From Anaerovibrio sp. JC8 (GTDB lineage Bacteria > Bacillota > Negativicutes > Selenomonadales > Selenomonadaceae), in the NCBI RefSeq assembly GCF_002100115.1, contig NZ_ANBM01000002.1:186001-250000 (forward strand): a stretch of 64,000 bases of DNA. The letters run 5' to 3'. Positions 44,486 through 54,103 of the stretch are shown here, piece after piece. Both the position numbers and the translations under genes were made by a program. The notes beneath the pieces were generated by a model, which was not told the DNA's origin, ran no database searches, and worked only from the letters and a program-made list of their open reading frames with translations. Every line of letters starts with the position of its first letter. The first letter of the stretch is position 1.

Positions 44486-45823
44486 ATGCCAATGATTGAT
44501 AGAGTTCCCCCACAAAATATAGATGCAGAGCAGGCTGTATTGGGGGCCATGCTCATAAAAAAAGAGGCCATCGCCGAGGTATCCCAGATTCTGAAGCCTG
44601 AGGATTTCTATCGTGATGCCCACAAAATTGTATATGAAGCCATGCTGAGCCTCTTCAATAAAAATGAGCCGGCGGACATTGTCACCGTTTCCGAGTATCT
44701 CAACAGCGAGAACCTCATGGAAAAGGCAGGCGGCGTAACCTTTATTACGGCCCTGGCCAATACGGTGCCAACGGCGGCCAACGTCACCTACCATGCCAAG
44801 ATTGTCCGGGAGAAGTCTGACCTCAGACACCTTATCAACACAGCCACGGACATTGCCGGCATGGCCTACGAGTCCTCCGAGGATGTGGCCGATGTCATCG
44901 ACAAGTCGGAAAAGATGATTATGGAGGTGGCCAACCGCCAGAATGTGAGTGCCTTTACCCCAATGCGGGACATTGTTATGGAGACCTTTGACAAAATCAA
45001 TGTGCTCTACGAGAACAAGGGTGGCCTCACGGGTATTCCCTGCGGCTTTACGGATTTGGACAAGCTCACCTCCGGTCTCCAGGCCTCTGACCTTATTCTG
45101 GTGGCGGCCCGCCCGTCCATGGGTAAGACTGCCTTTACATTGAATATTGGTGCCCACGTGGCCCTGAAGGAGCACAAAACCGTGGCCTTCTTCTCACTGG
45201 AAATGTCCAAGCAGCAGCTGGTTCAGCGTATGCTGTGCTCCGAGGGCGGTATCGATTCCCAGAAGCTCCGCAAGGGCGAGCTGGACAAGACCGACTGGAG
45301 CAAGCTGGTAAACGTGGCCAACAAGGTGGCCGAAGCGCCCCTTTATATTGATGATACAGCCGGCATTACCGTTATGGAGCTGCGCTCCAAGGCCCGCCGT
45401 CTCAAAGCGGAAAAGGGGCTGGATTTGATTATCATCGACTATCTGCAGCTGATGCAGGGCCGCAGCAGCAAGGGCTCCTCTGATAACCGTCAGCAGGAAA
45501 TTTCCGAGATTTCCCGCTCCCTCAAGGCAGTGGCCCGTGAGCTGAATGTTCCGGTTATTGCCCTTTCCCAGCTGTCCCGTAGCGTGGAAAGCCGCCAGAT
45601 CAAGCGACCGATGCTAAGTGATTTGCGTGAATCCGGTTCCCTGGAGCAGGATGCAGACATAGTAATGTTCCTCTACCGCGAGGATTACTATGACCCGGAA
45701 ACCGCCAACAAAAACATAACCGAGGTTATTGTGGCCAAGCATCGTAACGGCCCGGTGGATACAGTGAAGATGTTCTTCAAGAAGGAATTCACCCGGTTCA
45801 ACGATTTGTCCAAAATGCAGTAA
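44486..45823 (+). CDS. dnaB: Replicative DNA helicase
   Basis: 445 residues. N-terminal DnaG-interacting domain (about 1-105: PPQNIDAEQAVLGAML) and C-terminal RecA-like domain with Walker A ARPSMGKTAF, Walker B LIIIDYLQLM and the arginine-finger region. Hexameric helicase at the fork. Last gene of the operon, closed by a strong terminator. Confidence 0.98.
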   Translation: MPMIDRVPPQNIDAEQAVLGAMLIKKEAIAEVSQILKPEDFYRDAHKIVYEAMLSLFNKNEPADIVTVSEYLNSENLMEKAGGVTFITALANTVPTAANVTYHAKIVREKSDLRHLINTATDIAGMAYESSEDVADVIDKSEKMIMEVANRQNVSAFTPMRDIVMETFDKINVLYENKGGLTGIPCGFTDLDKLTSGLQASDLILVAARPSMGKTAFTLNIGAHVALKEHKTVAFFSLEMSKQQLVQRMLCSEGGIDSQKLRKGELDKTDWSKLVNVANKVAEAPLYIDDTAGITVMELRSKARRLKAEKGLDLIIIDYLQLMQGRSSKGSSDNRQQEISEISRSLKAVARELNVPVIALSQLSRSVESRQIKRPMLSDLRESGSLEQDADIVMFLYREDYYDPETANKNITEVIVAKHRNGPVDTVKMFFKKEFTRFNDLSKMQ

Positions 45824-45833
45824 TATCAGCAAC

Positions 45834-45869
45834 AAGCCTGATTTCTCCATGAGAAGTCGGGCTTTTTTT
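45834..45869 (+). terminator. Terminator after dnaB
   Basis: 14-base imperfect stem (45834-45847 with 45851-45864), three-base loop, then T7. Confidence 0.9.
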
Positions 45870-45909
45870 ATGTCCCAAAATAAAAACTGAAAAATTTTCT
45901 ATTTTTCTA

Positions 45910-45938
45910 TTGACAACCAAAATGGTAGGTATTACAAT
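45910..45938 (+). promoter_or_regulatory. Promoter of cysK with palindrome in the spacer
   Basis: TTGACA (45910-45915), 17 bases, TACAAT (45933-45938). The spacer contains ACCAAAATGGT (45916-45926), a perfect palindrome with a 3-base centre, a possible repressor site. Confidence 0.75.
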
Positions 45939-46005
45939 ACAAACATACTAAACATATATGTTTTCACCACGCAATTATAATTTTACTATCCAGGAGGCGT
46001 TTATT

Positions 46006-46935
46006 ATGGCTAGAATTTTCAACAGTGTTACAGAACTTATTGGCGGTACCCCACTTTTAAAGGCTAATAACTTTGCCCGTGCAAATGACCTTCAGGCAAA
46101 TATTTTGGTTAAGCTGGAGTACTTCAACCCAGCCGGCAGTGTTAAGGACAGAATTGCCAAGGCCATGATTGAAAAGGCTGAGGCCGAGGGCAAGCTGACT
46201 GCTGATTCCGTTATTATTGAGCCTACCAGTGGCAACACCGGCATCGGACTTGCCAGCTTCGCCGCAGCCCGTGGCTACAAGGCTATTCTCACCATGCCGG
46301 AGACCATGAGCGTTGAGCGCCGCAACCTTCTGAAGGCCTATGGCGCAGAGATTGTCCTCACCGATGGTGCCAAGGGCATGAAGGGTGCCATTGAAAAGGC
46401 CGAGGAGCTGGCCAAGAACACCCCACATTCCTTTATCCCATCCCAGTTCACCAACAGTGCCAACCCAGAAGCCCACAAAAAAACCACCGGCCCAGAAATC
46501 TGGAATGATACCGATGGTAATGTAGATATATTTATTGCCGGTGTCGGTACAGGCGGTACCCTGACCGGTGTAGGCGAATATCTCAAGTCCCAGAAGAAGG
46601 ACGTAAAGGTAGTAGCCGTGGAGCCTGCCACCTCTCCTGTACTCAGCAAGGGAACTGCCGGTCCTCACAAGATTCAGGGCATTGGTGCCGGCTTTGTTCC
46701 GGATACCCTGAACACCAAGATTTACGACGAAATTGCTCCTATTGAGAACGATGATGCCTTCAAGTATGGCCGTCAGTTCTCCCAGAGCGAGGGCATTCTC
46801 ATCGGCATCTCTTCCGGTGCAGCCCTGGCCGCAGCAGTACAGCAGGCCAAGAAGCCGGAGAACAAGGGCAAGAACATTGTAGTTCTGCTTCCGGATACCG
46901 GCGACCGTTATCTCTCCACACCACTTTTCTCCTAA
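46006..46935 (+). CDS. cysK: Cysteine synthase A
   Basis: 309 residues from ATG 46006 (CAGGAGGCG upstream); the longer frame starts within the leader. PLP-dependent O-acetylserine sulfhydrylase: PLP lysine in AGSVKDRIA, substrate loop [11 protein letters not shown] and phosphate loop GTGGTLTG. Makes cysteine from O-acetylserine and sulfide. Own promoter. Confidence 0.97.
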   Translation: MARIFNSVTELIGGTPLLKANNFARANDLQANILVKLEYFNPAGSVKDRIAKAMIEKAEAEGKLTADSVIIEPTSGNTGIGLASFAAARGYKAILTMPETMSVERRNLLKAYGAEIVLTDGAKGMKGAIEKAEELAKNTPHSFIPSQFTNSANPEAHKKTTGPEIWNDTDGNVDIFIAGVGTGGTLTGVGEYLKSQKKDVKVVAVEPATSPVLSKGTAGPHKIQGIGAGFVPDTLNTKIYDEIAPIENDDAFKYGRQFSQSEGILIGISSGAALAAAVQQAKKPENKGKNIVVLLPDTGDRYLSTPLFS

Positions 46936-46953
46936 AAGATTAAGGTATAAGCG

Positions 46954-46987
46954 GGTTCCATTCGCCCATGAACAGGTTCCATTCGCC
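46954..46987 (+). repeat. Direct repeat, two copies of a 13-mer
   Basis: GGTTCCATTCGCC at 46954-46966 and 46975-46987 (21-base period) in the 69-base gap between cysK and the prepilin peptidase gene. Function unknown. Confidence 0.6.
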
Positions 46988-47004
46988 TATAGATAAGCCT
47001 CATT

Positions 47005-47679
47005 TCACTGAACACAAAGTAAAAACAGGACCATGCCAGTAATGGCGAAATAGGGGCCGTAAGGAAAATAATCCTTGCGGCTTCTTTTTTTTGTAATTAA
47101 CAGAAGCAGGGCCATTATGCCCCCCATGATTATCCCCATAATCACCGTGACCAGAAGCAGGTCCGAGCCCAGCCACAGCCCCATGGCTCCCACCAGCTTC
47201 ACATCACCGCCCCCAAAGCCGCCACGGGTAATGACGGCCAGCAGGAGAAAAACTGCAAAGCCCACGGCAGCGGCCACAAGACCGTCCATAAGCCCCTGCC
47301 CGCTCAGCAAAAGCCTGGTTAAGCCCAAAAGGGCAAACAGGGCCAGCTGCTTGTCAAAAATAACCTGCCACAGAAAATCAGTTAAAGAAAATTGTATCAA
47401 AAAAAGGGAAACAATGAAAACATATAGAATATTAGGGTACTGGAGGCCGTGAAAAATATAAGCTGCAACGGCACACAGCAGGGGAAGGGCCCCGGAGATA
47501 GCCAGCAGCCATCTGCTTTCGGCCACAGTCCCCCTTATGGGAATAAAAGTGTCCAGTTCACTCTCATATTCCCTGCTGAGGGCACCGGACCAGGACAACA
47601 GCCCCCGGCCCAGGAGGCAGCCCAGTATAATAAACACCCCAAGGGGCATAATATTATTTAAAAAAATGTGCCACAACAC
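47005..47679 (-). CDS. Type IV prepilin (leader) peptidase, A24 family
   Basis: 224 residues, six or so hydrophobic segments. The two catalytic aspartates of A24 peptidases are visible in SLTDFLWQVI and in GFGGGDVKLVGA (GxGD). The cysteine methylase domain of PilD is missing, as in TadV/CpaA. Cleaves and readies the Flp pilin and TadE-type pseudopilins encoded from 53303. Start uncertain: GTG 47679 has a GTGGGTGAT site, while ATG 47649 would shorten the first helix. Divergent from the Tad operon. Confidence 0.87.
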   Translation of the reverse strand: MLWHIFLNNIMPLGVFIILGCLLGRGLLSWSGALSREYESELDTFIPIRGTVAESRWLLAISGALPLLCAVAAYIFHGLQYPNILYVFIVSLFLIQFSLTDFLWQVIFDKQLALFALLGLTRLLLSGQGLMDGLVAAAVGFAVFLLLAVITRGGFGGGDVKLVGAMGLWLGSDLLLVTVIMGIIMGGIMALLLLITKKRSRKDYFPYGPYFAITGMVLFLLCVQ

Positions 47680-47722
47680 CTAATCACCCACTTAAATAGT
47701 TTTTTTACAAATCAATTAATGT

Positions 47723-47815
47723 TATAACGAAGATTACCTTTTTAATCCTCGTTGAAACGCTAATCAGAAGATTTTTCTTCTTTTTAGGAAGAAAATTTTG
47801 AACAATTGCGTTATA
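47723..47815 (-). repeat. TATAACG-ended palindromic element, family 1, copy D (short, inverted)
   Basis: 93 bases, minus-strand orientation. The left hairpin half is kept (ATTTTTCTTC-type arm), but the right half is replaced by a short AACGAGGATT/AATCTTCGTT hairpin. Ends TATAACG/CGTTATA intact. Lies between the divergent prepilin peptidase and Tad genes. Confidence 0.85.
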
Positions 47816-47884
47816 ATTATTTCAAAGCTTATTTTAGAATATTACGAAGAATAACTCAATTTTTAAATAAGGACAGGCAAAAAA

Positions 47885-48868
47885 ATGAAACCAGAATTTA
47901 AAAAACAATTTTCTGAAATGGCTGAAAAGATCAGCTACAAGTATTGGATAGTTTTCGCCGCCATTGCCAGCCTTCTGTTTGGTATCCTGCTGTTCATTTA
48001 TCTGGAGCAGGAACCGGAAAAGCCGGCACCGGCCTACAGCGGTGAAAAGACCACTATCATAGTGGCGGCCACCGACATCGCGCCCCGGACACTGATTCAG
48101 TCAAATATGCTGACCACCCGGGAAATACCGGTGGAGCTGGCTCCTGAGGATGCCATTACGGATGTAAAGGACATCGTGGGCAAGCCTGCAAGAATCCAGA
48201 TTCTTCGGGACGATTTCATCACGGACCGAAAGGTATTGATGGATATAAAAATGGCGGGCTTCACGGGACTTATTCCTCCTGATTGCCGGGCCATATCCGT
48301 GGGAATCAATGATGTTACGGGCATTTCCGGCTTTGCCAAGCCAGGTGATTACGTGGATGTAATGGTGGTATCCGGCTCCGGCAACGATGCCCGCATCACC
48401 TCCAACATTATTTTGCAGAATATCCTGCTGCTGGCCATCAACAGAACTCCGATGAACAGCCAGCGCAATGTGGTTACCCCACCTGCCAATAATGAGGGTA
48501 ACAGCGGCAGCAACAATAATAACAGCAGCAACAGTGTTCTGCCTTCACAGACCACCCAGCCTGCTTCCTCCGCCATGGCCACTGCCACCCTGGCAGTATC
48601 CCCAAGGGATGCCATGGAGCTTATAGCCGCGGCCCAGTCCGGAACAATTTATCTTGTGCTGAGACCTTATAAGCCAAGAGATACCTTTACTACCACTACG
48701 GAATACACCAAGGTAACCAACAAGGCCACCACGCCGCAGAACGGCAAGCAGCCGGCTCCGGCAGCAGGCGGCAGTGCACCACCGGCCCAGGCAGCTCCTG
48801 CCCCGGCCCAGTCCTATGGCAGTGTTGAAGTTATTCGAGGTACCACCGTTACCAGAGAAGGAGCCTAA
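47885..48868 (+). CDS. cpaB: Flp pilus assembly protein CpaB/RcpC
   Basis: 327 residues. One N-terminal membrane helix (about 19-38), a SAF domain (about 52-120: TTIIVAATDIAPRTLIQSNMLTTREIP-like), the RcpC/CpaB domain (about 125-265), and a low-complexity Asn/Ser and Pro/Ala tail. Periplasmic partner of the secretin. First gene of the Tad operon, AAGGACAGG before ATG 47885, two bases before cpaC. Confidence 0.92.
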   Translation: MKPEFKKQFSEMAEKISYKYWIVFAAIASLLFGILLFIYLEQEPEKPAPAYSGEKTTIIVAATDIAPRTLIQSNMLTTREIPVELAPEDAITDVKDIVGKPARIQILRDDFITDRKVLMDIKMAGFTGLIPPDCRAISVGINDVTGISGFAKPGDYVDVMVVSGSGNDARITSNIILQNILLLAINRTPMNSQRNVVTPPANNEGNSGSNNNNSSNSVLPSQTTQPASSAMATATLAVSPRDAMELIAAAQSGTIYLVLRPYKPRDTFTTTTEYTKVTNKATTPQNGKQPAPAAGGSAPPAQAAPAPAQSYGSVEVIRGTTVTREGA

Positions 48869-48870
48869 AA

Positions 48871-50223
48871 ATGGAAAAAATAATACACAAATGGCAACTT
48901 CATATATCCATGGTGCTGACGGCATTTATGCTGTTTCTGTCCACCTCCGTGGCAGCAGCCTACGTTCAGCCTCTCTATCTGGAAATAAACCAGTCAACCC
49001 TTTTTAACGCTTCCAGCTACGCTGACATCATCAGGGTAGCCATAGCCAATCCCGCCATTGCGGATGTAAATGTCATCAATAACAGAACCTTGAATATTAT
49101 CGGTGTATCCCCCGGCTCCACCAGCCTTACGGTGTGGACCGACGATGGAATGCAGCAGGATTTCGTGGTAAATGTTTCCAACAAGGATTCCACCACTGCC
49201 AATGCCATCAGACAGGCCATGAACATTCCGGGGGTTCATGTGGAAAAGGTGGGAGACAGGATTCTCCTGAAGGGCAAGGTTAAAAATCAGTATGAAAAAC
49301 AGCAGGCCTATGCCATGGCCGTTATGTTTGTAAGCAATCCGGAAAATGTCATCAATATGCTGGAAATGGAAAATCCCAGCCAGATTAATCTGGCAGCCAT
49401 GGTAATTGATATTTCCAATGCTGATGCCCAGGAGCTGGGCATTATGACAGGCTCCAGCGGTACTGTAAGGACAGAGGCCGGCGATTTCAGCGGCATATCC
49501 TTCGGCACCTTCTACGGAGGTCAGGATTTCAAGCAGTTCGGACCTCATGTTTACAACAATATCAATTTCAAGCTCAATATGCTGATCAAGCAAGGAAAGG
49601 CCCGGATTCTGTCCAGACCTAACGTGACCACCATGAGCGGTGAGGAAGCTGAAATTCTCATTGGTGGCGAGATTCCACTGCCTACAGCCAACAAAAACGG
49701 TGATATTTCCATCACCTGGCGTGAATACGGTATCAAGCTCCATATCAAGCCAACTGCCACCCCTGACAACAACATTACCGCCGGGGTAAATGCAGAGATC
49801 AGCAACCTTGATTACAGCAATGCCGTAACCACCAGTGCCGGCACCATTCCGGCCCTGCTTTCCCGCAAGGCCTCCACCATGATTACCATTCCTGATGGTG
49901 AGACCATGTCCATTGGCGGTCTTATGAACAACAGTGAAAGCAAGAACGTAAGCAAGATTCCACTTCTCAGCTCCATTCCAATTATCGGGGAATTCTTCAA
50001 GTACACCAGCACCTCCAAGGACCGTCATGAGCTGGTAATCCTCATTACCCCTACCATTGTGAACAGTGATGAGCCTGTAAAGGTGTCCGATCCCCTGAAG
50101 AATGCAGTGGAACAGGCCCAGCAGGAATATTCCAATATGAAGGATGTAAGCCCAAATGATTTGGACATTACCAAAAATCCAAATCGGGATATGGACGAGA
50201 ACATAAATAAAGCAAGCAAGTAA
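48871..50223 (+). CDS. cpaC: Tad secretin CpaC/RcpA
   Basis: 450 residues. Signal peptide about 1-30, pilus-formation N-terminal domain (about 35-110: IIRVAIANPAIADVNVINNRTLNI in outline), BON-like segment, then the type II/III secretin channel domain (about 210-415: LSRPNVTTMSGEEAEILIGGEIPLP; GETMSIGGLM). Forms the outer-membrane pore for the Flp pilus, direct evidence of a two-membrane envelope. Confidence 0.95.
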   Translation: MEKIIHKWQLHISMVLTAFMLFLSTSVAAAYVQPLYLEINQSTLFNASSYADIIRVAIANPAIADVNVINNRTLNIIGVSPGSTSLTVWTDDGMQQDFVVNVSNKDSTTANAIRQAMNIPGVHVEKVGDRILLKGKVKNQYEKQQAYAMAVMFVSNPENVINMLEMENPSQINLAAMVIDISNADAQELGIMTGSSGTVRTEAGDFSGISFGTFYGGQDFKQFGPHVYNNINFKLNMLIKQGKARILSRPNVTTMSGEEAEILIGGEIPLPTANKNGDISITWREYGIKLHIKPTATPDNNITAGVNAEISNLDYSNAVTTSAGTIPALLSRKASTMITIPDGETMSIGGLMNNSESKNVSKIPLLSSIPIIGEFFKYTSTSKDRHELVILITPTIVNSDEPVKVSDPLKNAVEQAQQEYSNMKDVSPNDLDITKNPNRDMDENINKASK

Positions 50224-50251
50224 TACGGATGTATTTTTCGGAGATGAGCGT

Positions 50252-51064
50252 ATGTCTGACGAACAGATCAATGGTGTCATTATAACCTTTTTCAGCACGG
50301 CGTCCGCCGTGGGCAAAACCCTTATAAGCATTAATATGGCCTCAGAGCTGGCCAGGGAGGGCTATAGTGTGTGCCTGGCTGATTTTGACCTGCAGTTTGG
50401 GGACATCAGGAATTATCTGCGCCTTAACCCCGAATACACCATTACGGACCTTTGTGACAGCATAAAGTCAGATTCGGGCACCTCACTGATGCCGATGCTG
50501 ACCACCTATGCCTACGAGGGTGTGGCCTTCCAGGTGATTCCCAATCCTACCAAGCTGGAGGACGCCTACAACCTCAGTCCGGAAACCATTATTGACGTGC
50601 TGAAAAATCTGCGTATGCAGTATGACTACATCATTGTGGATACCACCTCCATGTTCAGCGTACTGAATCTGGCCCTTTTGGATATCAGCACCATCGTTAC
50701 CTTTTTGGGTATTGTGGATTTTATTCCTACCATCAAAAATATGAAGATAGGCAATGAAACCCTCCGTACCCTGAACTACGATTCCAACAAGATACGTCTG
50801 GTGCTAAACCGCAGTGATTCCAAGACCCACATTCAGCTGAAGGACGTGGTAAGCATTTTGGGCGAGGATTTCTACCACATTCTCCACAATGATTTTATTT
50901 CTGCCAGAGAGTCCATTGCCACGGGAATACCCCTGGTACTAAACGGACAGGAAAGCGAGCTTACCCAGGAGCTCCGGGCCCTGGTGGCCAGATATACCAA
51001 CAAGGGCTATCAGACCGAGGAAACCCAGAAGCGAAATTCCTGGCTGTCCAAGATATTTAGTTAG
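50252..51064 (+). CDS. TadZ/CpaE-like MinD-family ATPase with altered P-loop
   Basis: 270 residues with the MinD/ParA fold: FSTASAVGKTLISINMA stands where the deviant Walker A KGGxGKT normally sits (the first lysine is missing), and LADFDLQFGDIRNYL matches the switch region. No receiver domain. TadZ proteins place the pilus machine at the pole. Next to a second, fuller TadZ, so the two may pair. GGAGATGAG precedes ATG 50252. Confidence 0.85.
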   Translation: MSDEQINGVIITFFSTASAVGKTLISINMASELAREGYSVCLADFDLQFGDIRNYLRLNPEYTITDLCDSIKSDSGTSLMPMLTTYAYEGVAFQVIPNPTKLEDAYNLSPETIIDVLKNLRMQYDYIIVDTTSMFSVLNLALLDISTIVTFLGIVDFIPTIKNMKIGNETLRTLNYDSNKIRLVLNRSDSKTHIQLKDVVSILGEDFYHILHNDFISARESIATGIPLVLNGQESELTQELRALVARYTNKGYQTEETQKRNSWLSKIFS

Positions 51065-51078
51065 GAGGTGCCTTCTCA

Positions 51079-52212
51079 ATGATAAATAACAACATCATGC
51101 TGGTGGAGGGCAACCGCCTTTATCTGGAGCAGCTTTCCAACATAATAAGGGCAACGGAAACCGTCACTCTGGTGGCCCGCTTCCGGGATGCCAAGGATGC
51201 CCTGGGACAGGGCATGGTATTTACCCCGAATATTATTCTGCTGGATGCAGATAATCCCAATATTATGAATCTGCTGGAGGAATTCCATCGGGTTTATCCC
51301 AATGCGGATATTATATGCACCGGTGAAAAATGGTCTGCCGAAAGCTCCAGCCTCTACGTCAATGCAGGGGCCAAGTGCTTTCTGGTAAAGCCATTTTCCA
51401 GCGAGGAGCTGCTGGATGCCATTTTTGCCTTCAGCAAGCCGGCATCAGGGGGTAAGAAAGCCAAGGTTATGACCTTCTTCAGCCCCAAAGGGAAAAGCGG
51501 CAAGACCACCCTTATAGCCAATCTGGCCATGGCCATTTCCCGAAAGACCAATGCCAGCGTGGGCATTATTGACGCGGATCTGCAGTTTGGTGACATGGCC
51601 TTTTTCTTCAATCTGAAGCCCCAGAGTACCATTGTGGAGGCCGCCAGAGATACAGATTTTCTTTCTCCTGTGTCATTGAATTCCTACTTTGTGCCGGTGG
51701 CCAAAAATGTATCTATCCTCTGTGGTACCAAGGAACCAAGCCTTATTGACAAGGTGAGCATTTCCGCCTTTGAGGCCATCGTAAACATGGCCAAGACCAT
51801 GTTCCAGTACGTGCTTATCGATGTGCCGGCGGGCTTTAACCCCACCTCCATTGCAGCGGCGGAAATGGCTGATACCACCTACGTTGTAGCCATGCTGAAC
51901 GGTGGCTACGAGGTACAGCACATTCAACGGTCCCTTGATGTTTTCACCACCTGGCCGGACTACAAGGAAAGGGTGAAGATTATCCTTACCCGTGTGGAGC
52001 CTTGTACCATCACTGCCAAGCAGGAAATGGAGGAAATTATCGGTTATCCTGTGGTGGGCATCATTCCAAATGCCTATCTGGATGTGGCAACTGCCGCCGA
52101 TGACGGCCGCATGGCCCTGGATTTGAAGCCGAACAGCCCTCTCAGCCAGCGGATCAACTATCTGGCCGGGCGGATAACCAAGGAAAAGCAGGACGATAAC
52201 GATGATTTTTAA
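51079..52212 (+). CDS. TadZ/CpaE with receiver-like domain and ParA-like ATPase
   Basis: 377 residues. Residues about 1-120 are receiver-like (LVEGNRLYLEQLSNIIRATE; IILLDADNPN; K in FLVKPF), then the ATPase with deviant Walker A FSPKGKSGKTTLIANLA (about 132-148) and IIDADLQFGDMA. The aspartate of LLDADNP may be a phospho-acceptor. Locates Tad complexes. Overlaps tadB by 11 bases. Confidence 0.9.
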   Translation: MINNNIMLVEGNRLYLEQLSNIIRATETVTLVARFRDAKDALGQGMVFTPNIILLDADNPNIMNLLEEFHRVYPNADIICTGEKWSAESSSLYVNAGAKCFLVKPFSSEELLDAIFAFSKPASGGKKAKVMTFFSPKGKSGKTTLIANLAMAISRKTNASVGIIDADLQFGDMAFFFNLKPQSTIVEAARDTDFLSPVSLNSYFVPVAKNVSILCGTKEPSLIDKVSISAFEAIVNMAKTMFQYVLIDVPAGFNPTSIAAAEMADTTYVVAMLNGGYEVQHIQRSLDVFTTWPDYKERVKIILTRVEPCTITAKQEMEEIIGYPVVGIIPNAYLDVATAADDGRMALDLKPNSPLSQRINYLAGRITKEKQDDNDDF

Positions 52213-53170
52213 GCTAATGATTGCACTTCTTGCTGCCCTTATAGTTTTCAGCATATTTATGTTTTTTCTGGGCCGCAGGAACAGTGAAAAACAGAATATC
52301 AAGGAGCGCATAGCTTATTTTGCCGACTACCGTACTGACAATACTGCCTCTGCTCAAAAGAAAGGTCTGGGGGATTTTATAAGAGGCCTGTTTCACCGGG
52401 GCGGTGAAATGCTGGAGCCCTTTAAGAAAAGCAATTCCTTTGACGTGAAAATGCAGCAGGCGGACTGGCCCCTTACGGGAACGGAATTCCAGCTTATTTT
52501 GACGGGTCTGGGGATTATTGGTGCCTTGGTTTTCTTTGCCTATACCCTTCAGTTTGTGGGCATGATTTTAGGCTTTATCTTCGGAGCCCTGCTGGGATGG
52601 ACGGTGCTGCTTTTCCATATTCAAAGGCGTCAGGCCGCCTTCACCAACCAGCTCAGCGATATGCTGAAAATGATTGCTGATGCCATGCGCGCAGGCTTCA
52701 GCTTTATGCAGGCCATGGAGCATGTGGCCAGGGAAATGGATGCCCCCGCCAGCCGGGAGGTACAGAAGCTCATGCGTGAAACCAACCTCCGCATTCCTCT
52801 GGAAACAGCCCTGGAAAATATGAGCCAGCGGGTCCAGAGCAAGGACTTTGACCTTGTTGTTACGGCAGTGCTGATTCAGCGCCAAGTGGGTGGCAATCTG
52901 TCCCAGGTGCTGGACAATATCAGCGATACCATCAACGCCCGTCTGAAAATGCGACAGGAAGTAAAAACCCTTACCTCCCAGGGGCGGTTATCCGGGATTA
53001 TCCTGGCCCTGCTGCCAGTTGCCCTGGCAGTGTTTATAAATTCCGTTAATCCCGGCTATTTAAAGCCTTTATTTGAGGAAGAAATCGGCCATATTGCCAT
53101 AGGAATAGCTATTTTTTTGGAAATTATTGGCTTTATAGTTATTAAAAGGATTGTAAATATCGATACATAG
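52202..53170 (+). CDS. tadB: Tad inner-membrane protein TadB
   Basis: 322 residues: N-terminal helix, two central helices (about 95-140), GspF/T2SSF domain (about 160-290: ADAMRAGFSFMQAMEHVAREM; QVGGNLSQVLDNIS) and two C-terminal helices. Platform protein with TadC. Confidence 0.93.
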   Translation: MIFKLMIALLAALIVFSIFMFFLGRRNSEKQNIKERIAYFADYRTDNTASAQKKGLGDFIRGLFHRGGEMLEPFKKSNSFDVKMQQADWPLTGTEFQLILTGLGIIGALVFFAYTLQFVGMILGFIFGALLGWTVLLFHIQRRQAAFTNQLSDMLKMIADAMRAGFSFMQAMEHVAREMDAPASREVQKLMRETNLRIPLETALENMSQRVQSKDFDLVVTAVLIQRQVGGNLSQVLDNISDTINARLKMRQEVKTLTSQGRLSGIILALLPVALAVFINSVNPGYLKPLFEEEIGHIAIGIAIFLEIIGFIVIKRIVNIDT

Positions 53171-53225
53171 GTAAATAATAATTCTTTTAACTAGTGACAT
53201 TTCACCTGGAAAATTGTATTATTAT

Positions 53226-53254
53226 TTTACAGCTATCATTTTATAATTTATATT
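53226..53254 (+). promoter_or_regulatory. Candidate internal promoter for flp
   Basis: TTTACA (53226-53231), 17 bases, TATATT (53249-53254) in the 132-base gap between tadB and flp; pilin genes are often transcribed more strongly than the machine. Confidence 0.45.
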
Positions 53255-53302
53255 TTTAAGTGATGTAGCTATAGTTATTTATTTTGAAGGGAGGATCTTA
53301 TA

Positions 53303-53521
53303 ATGAAGGTTATGCGTTTTTTGGAGCAGAAGGCTCAGGGTATGGTGGAGTACGCTCTTATTCTTGCATTTGTAGTTGGTATTGCAGCTGTTGCACTTCA
53401 GAGTGATAACGGTTTGGGACAGGCAATCAAAAGTACTTTTTCATCCGTTACAGAGCAGCTTAACACTACAAAAAATCAGAAGCCAGCAGCTGGTGGCGGT
53501 GAAACAGCCCCTGCTAATTAA
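53303..53521 (+). CDS. flp: Flp/Fap-type major pilin
   Basis: 72 residues. Prepilin site KAQG|MVEYALILAFVV (G before the cut, Glu at +3 and Tyr at +4: the Flp motif), one hydrophobic helix, and a short hydrophilic tail. Processed by the prepilin peptidase at 47005. GGGAGG before ATG 53303. Confidence 0.95.
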   Translation: MKVMRFLEQKAQGMVEYALILAFVVGIAAVALQSDNGLGQAIKSTFSSVTEQLNTTKNQKPAAGGGETAPAN

Positions 53522-53625
53522 TTCCTCTGGATGTGTTTAGAAACTACATCAGCGGAGGATCGCTAGTTGAAGTGACTGCATTCGGAAATCTTTAAATGAA
53601 AAATTAAAACTGAGGAGGCAGAAGT

Positions 53626-54066
53626 ATGAAATTCCAAAAAGCACAAGCCATTGTGGAATTTGCATTCGTTCTGCCTCTTTTTCTTTTGTTTATGGTGGGC
53701 ATCATCTACTTTGGCTTTGCCTTTGCCGACTATCTGATGCTGAACAATACTGCCAGAAGTATTGCTCATGAGGCCTCTATGACCAAGGATGCTGCCACCC
53801 GCCAGATAATTGTAAAAAACAACATCAAAAATGTATATCTCACCAGTGATATCTTTAAATGGGAACCGAACAGGGAATCCGGCATCAACAATGCTTATCT
53901 GGAAGTCAAGAATGAAAATAACGATGTGGTGGTTACAGCCAACGCACCTTACAATACCAATTCCTATTTTGGAAGACTTATGAGAAACTTTGGCTCGAAA
54001 AGTGCCCTTAAGGGGATTAATATAAAATACACCATGTACTGTCCTAATTCCGGCGGAGGCAATTAG
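53626..54066 (+). CDS. tadE: TadE-like pseudopilin
   Basis: 146 residues with FQKAQAIVEFAFVLPLFLLFMVG (N-terminal TadE motif: Glu then Phe after an Ala cleavage site, then a helix) in outline and a globular remainder. Minor pilin or pilus-associated protein. GAGGAGGC before ATG 53626. Confidence 0.85.
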   Translation: MKFQKAQAIVEFAFVLPLFLLFMVGIIYFGFAFADYLMLNNTARSIAHEASMTKDAATRQIIVKNNIKNVYLTSDIFKWEPNRESGINNAYLEVKNENNDVVVTANAPYNTNSYFGRLMRNFGSKSALKGINIKYTMYCPNSGGGN

Positions 54067-54103
54067 GCAGCCTTTTGGTGCTTTGAATTGGAGTGAGGGT
54101 ATT

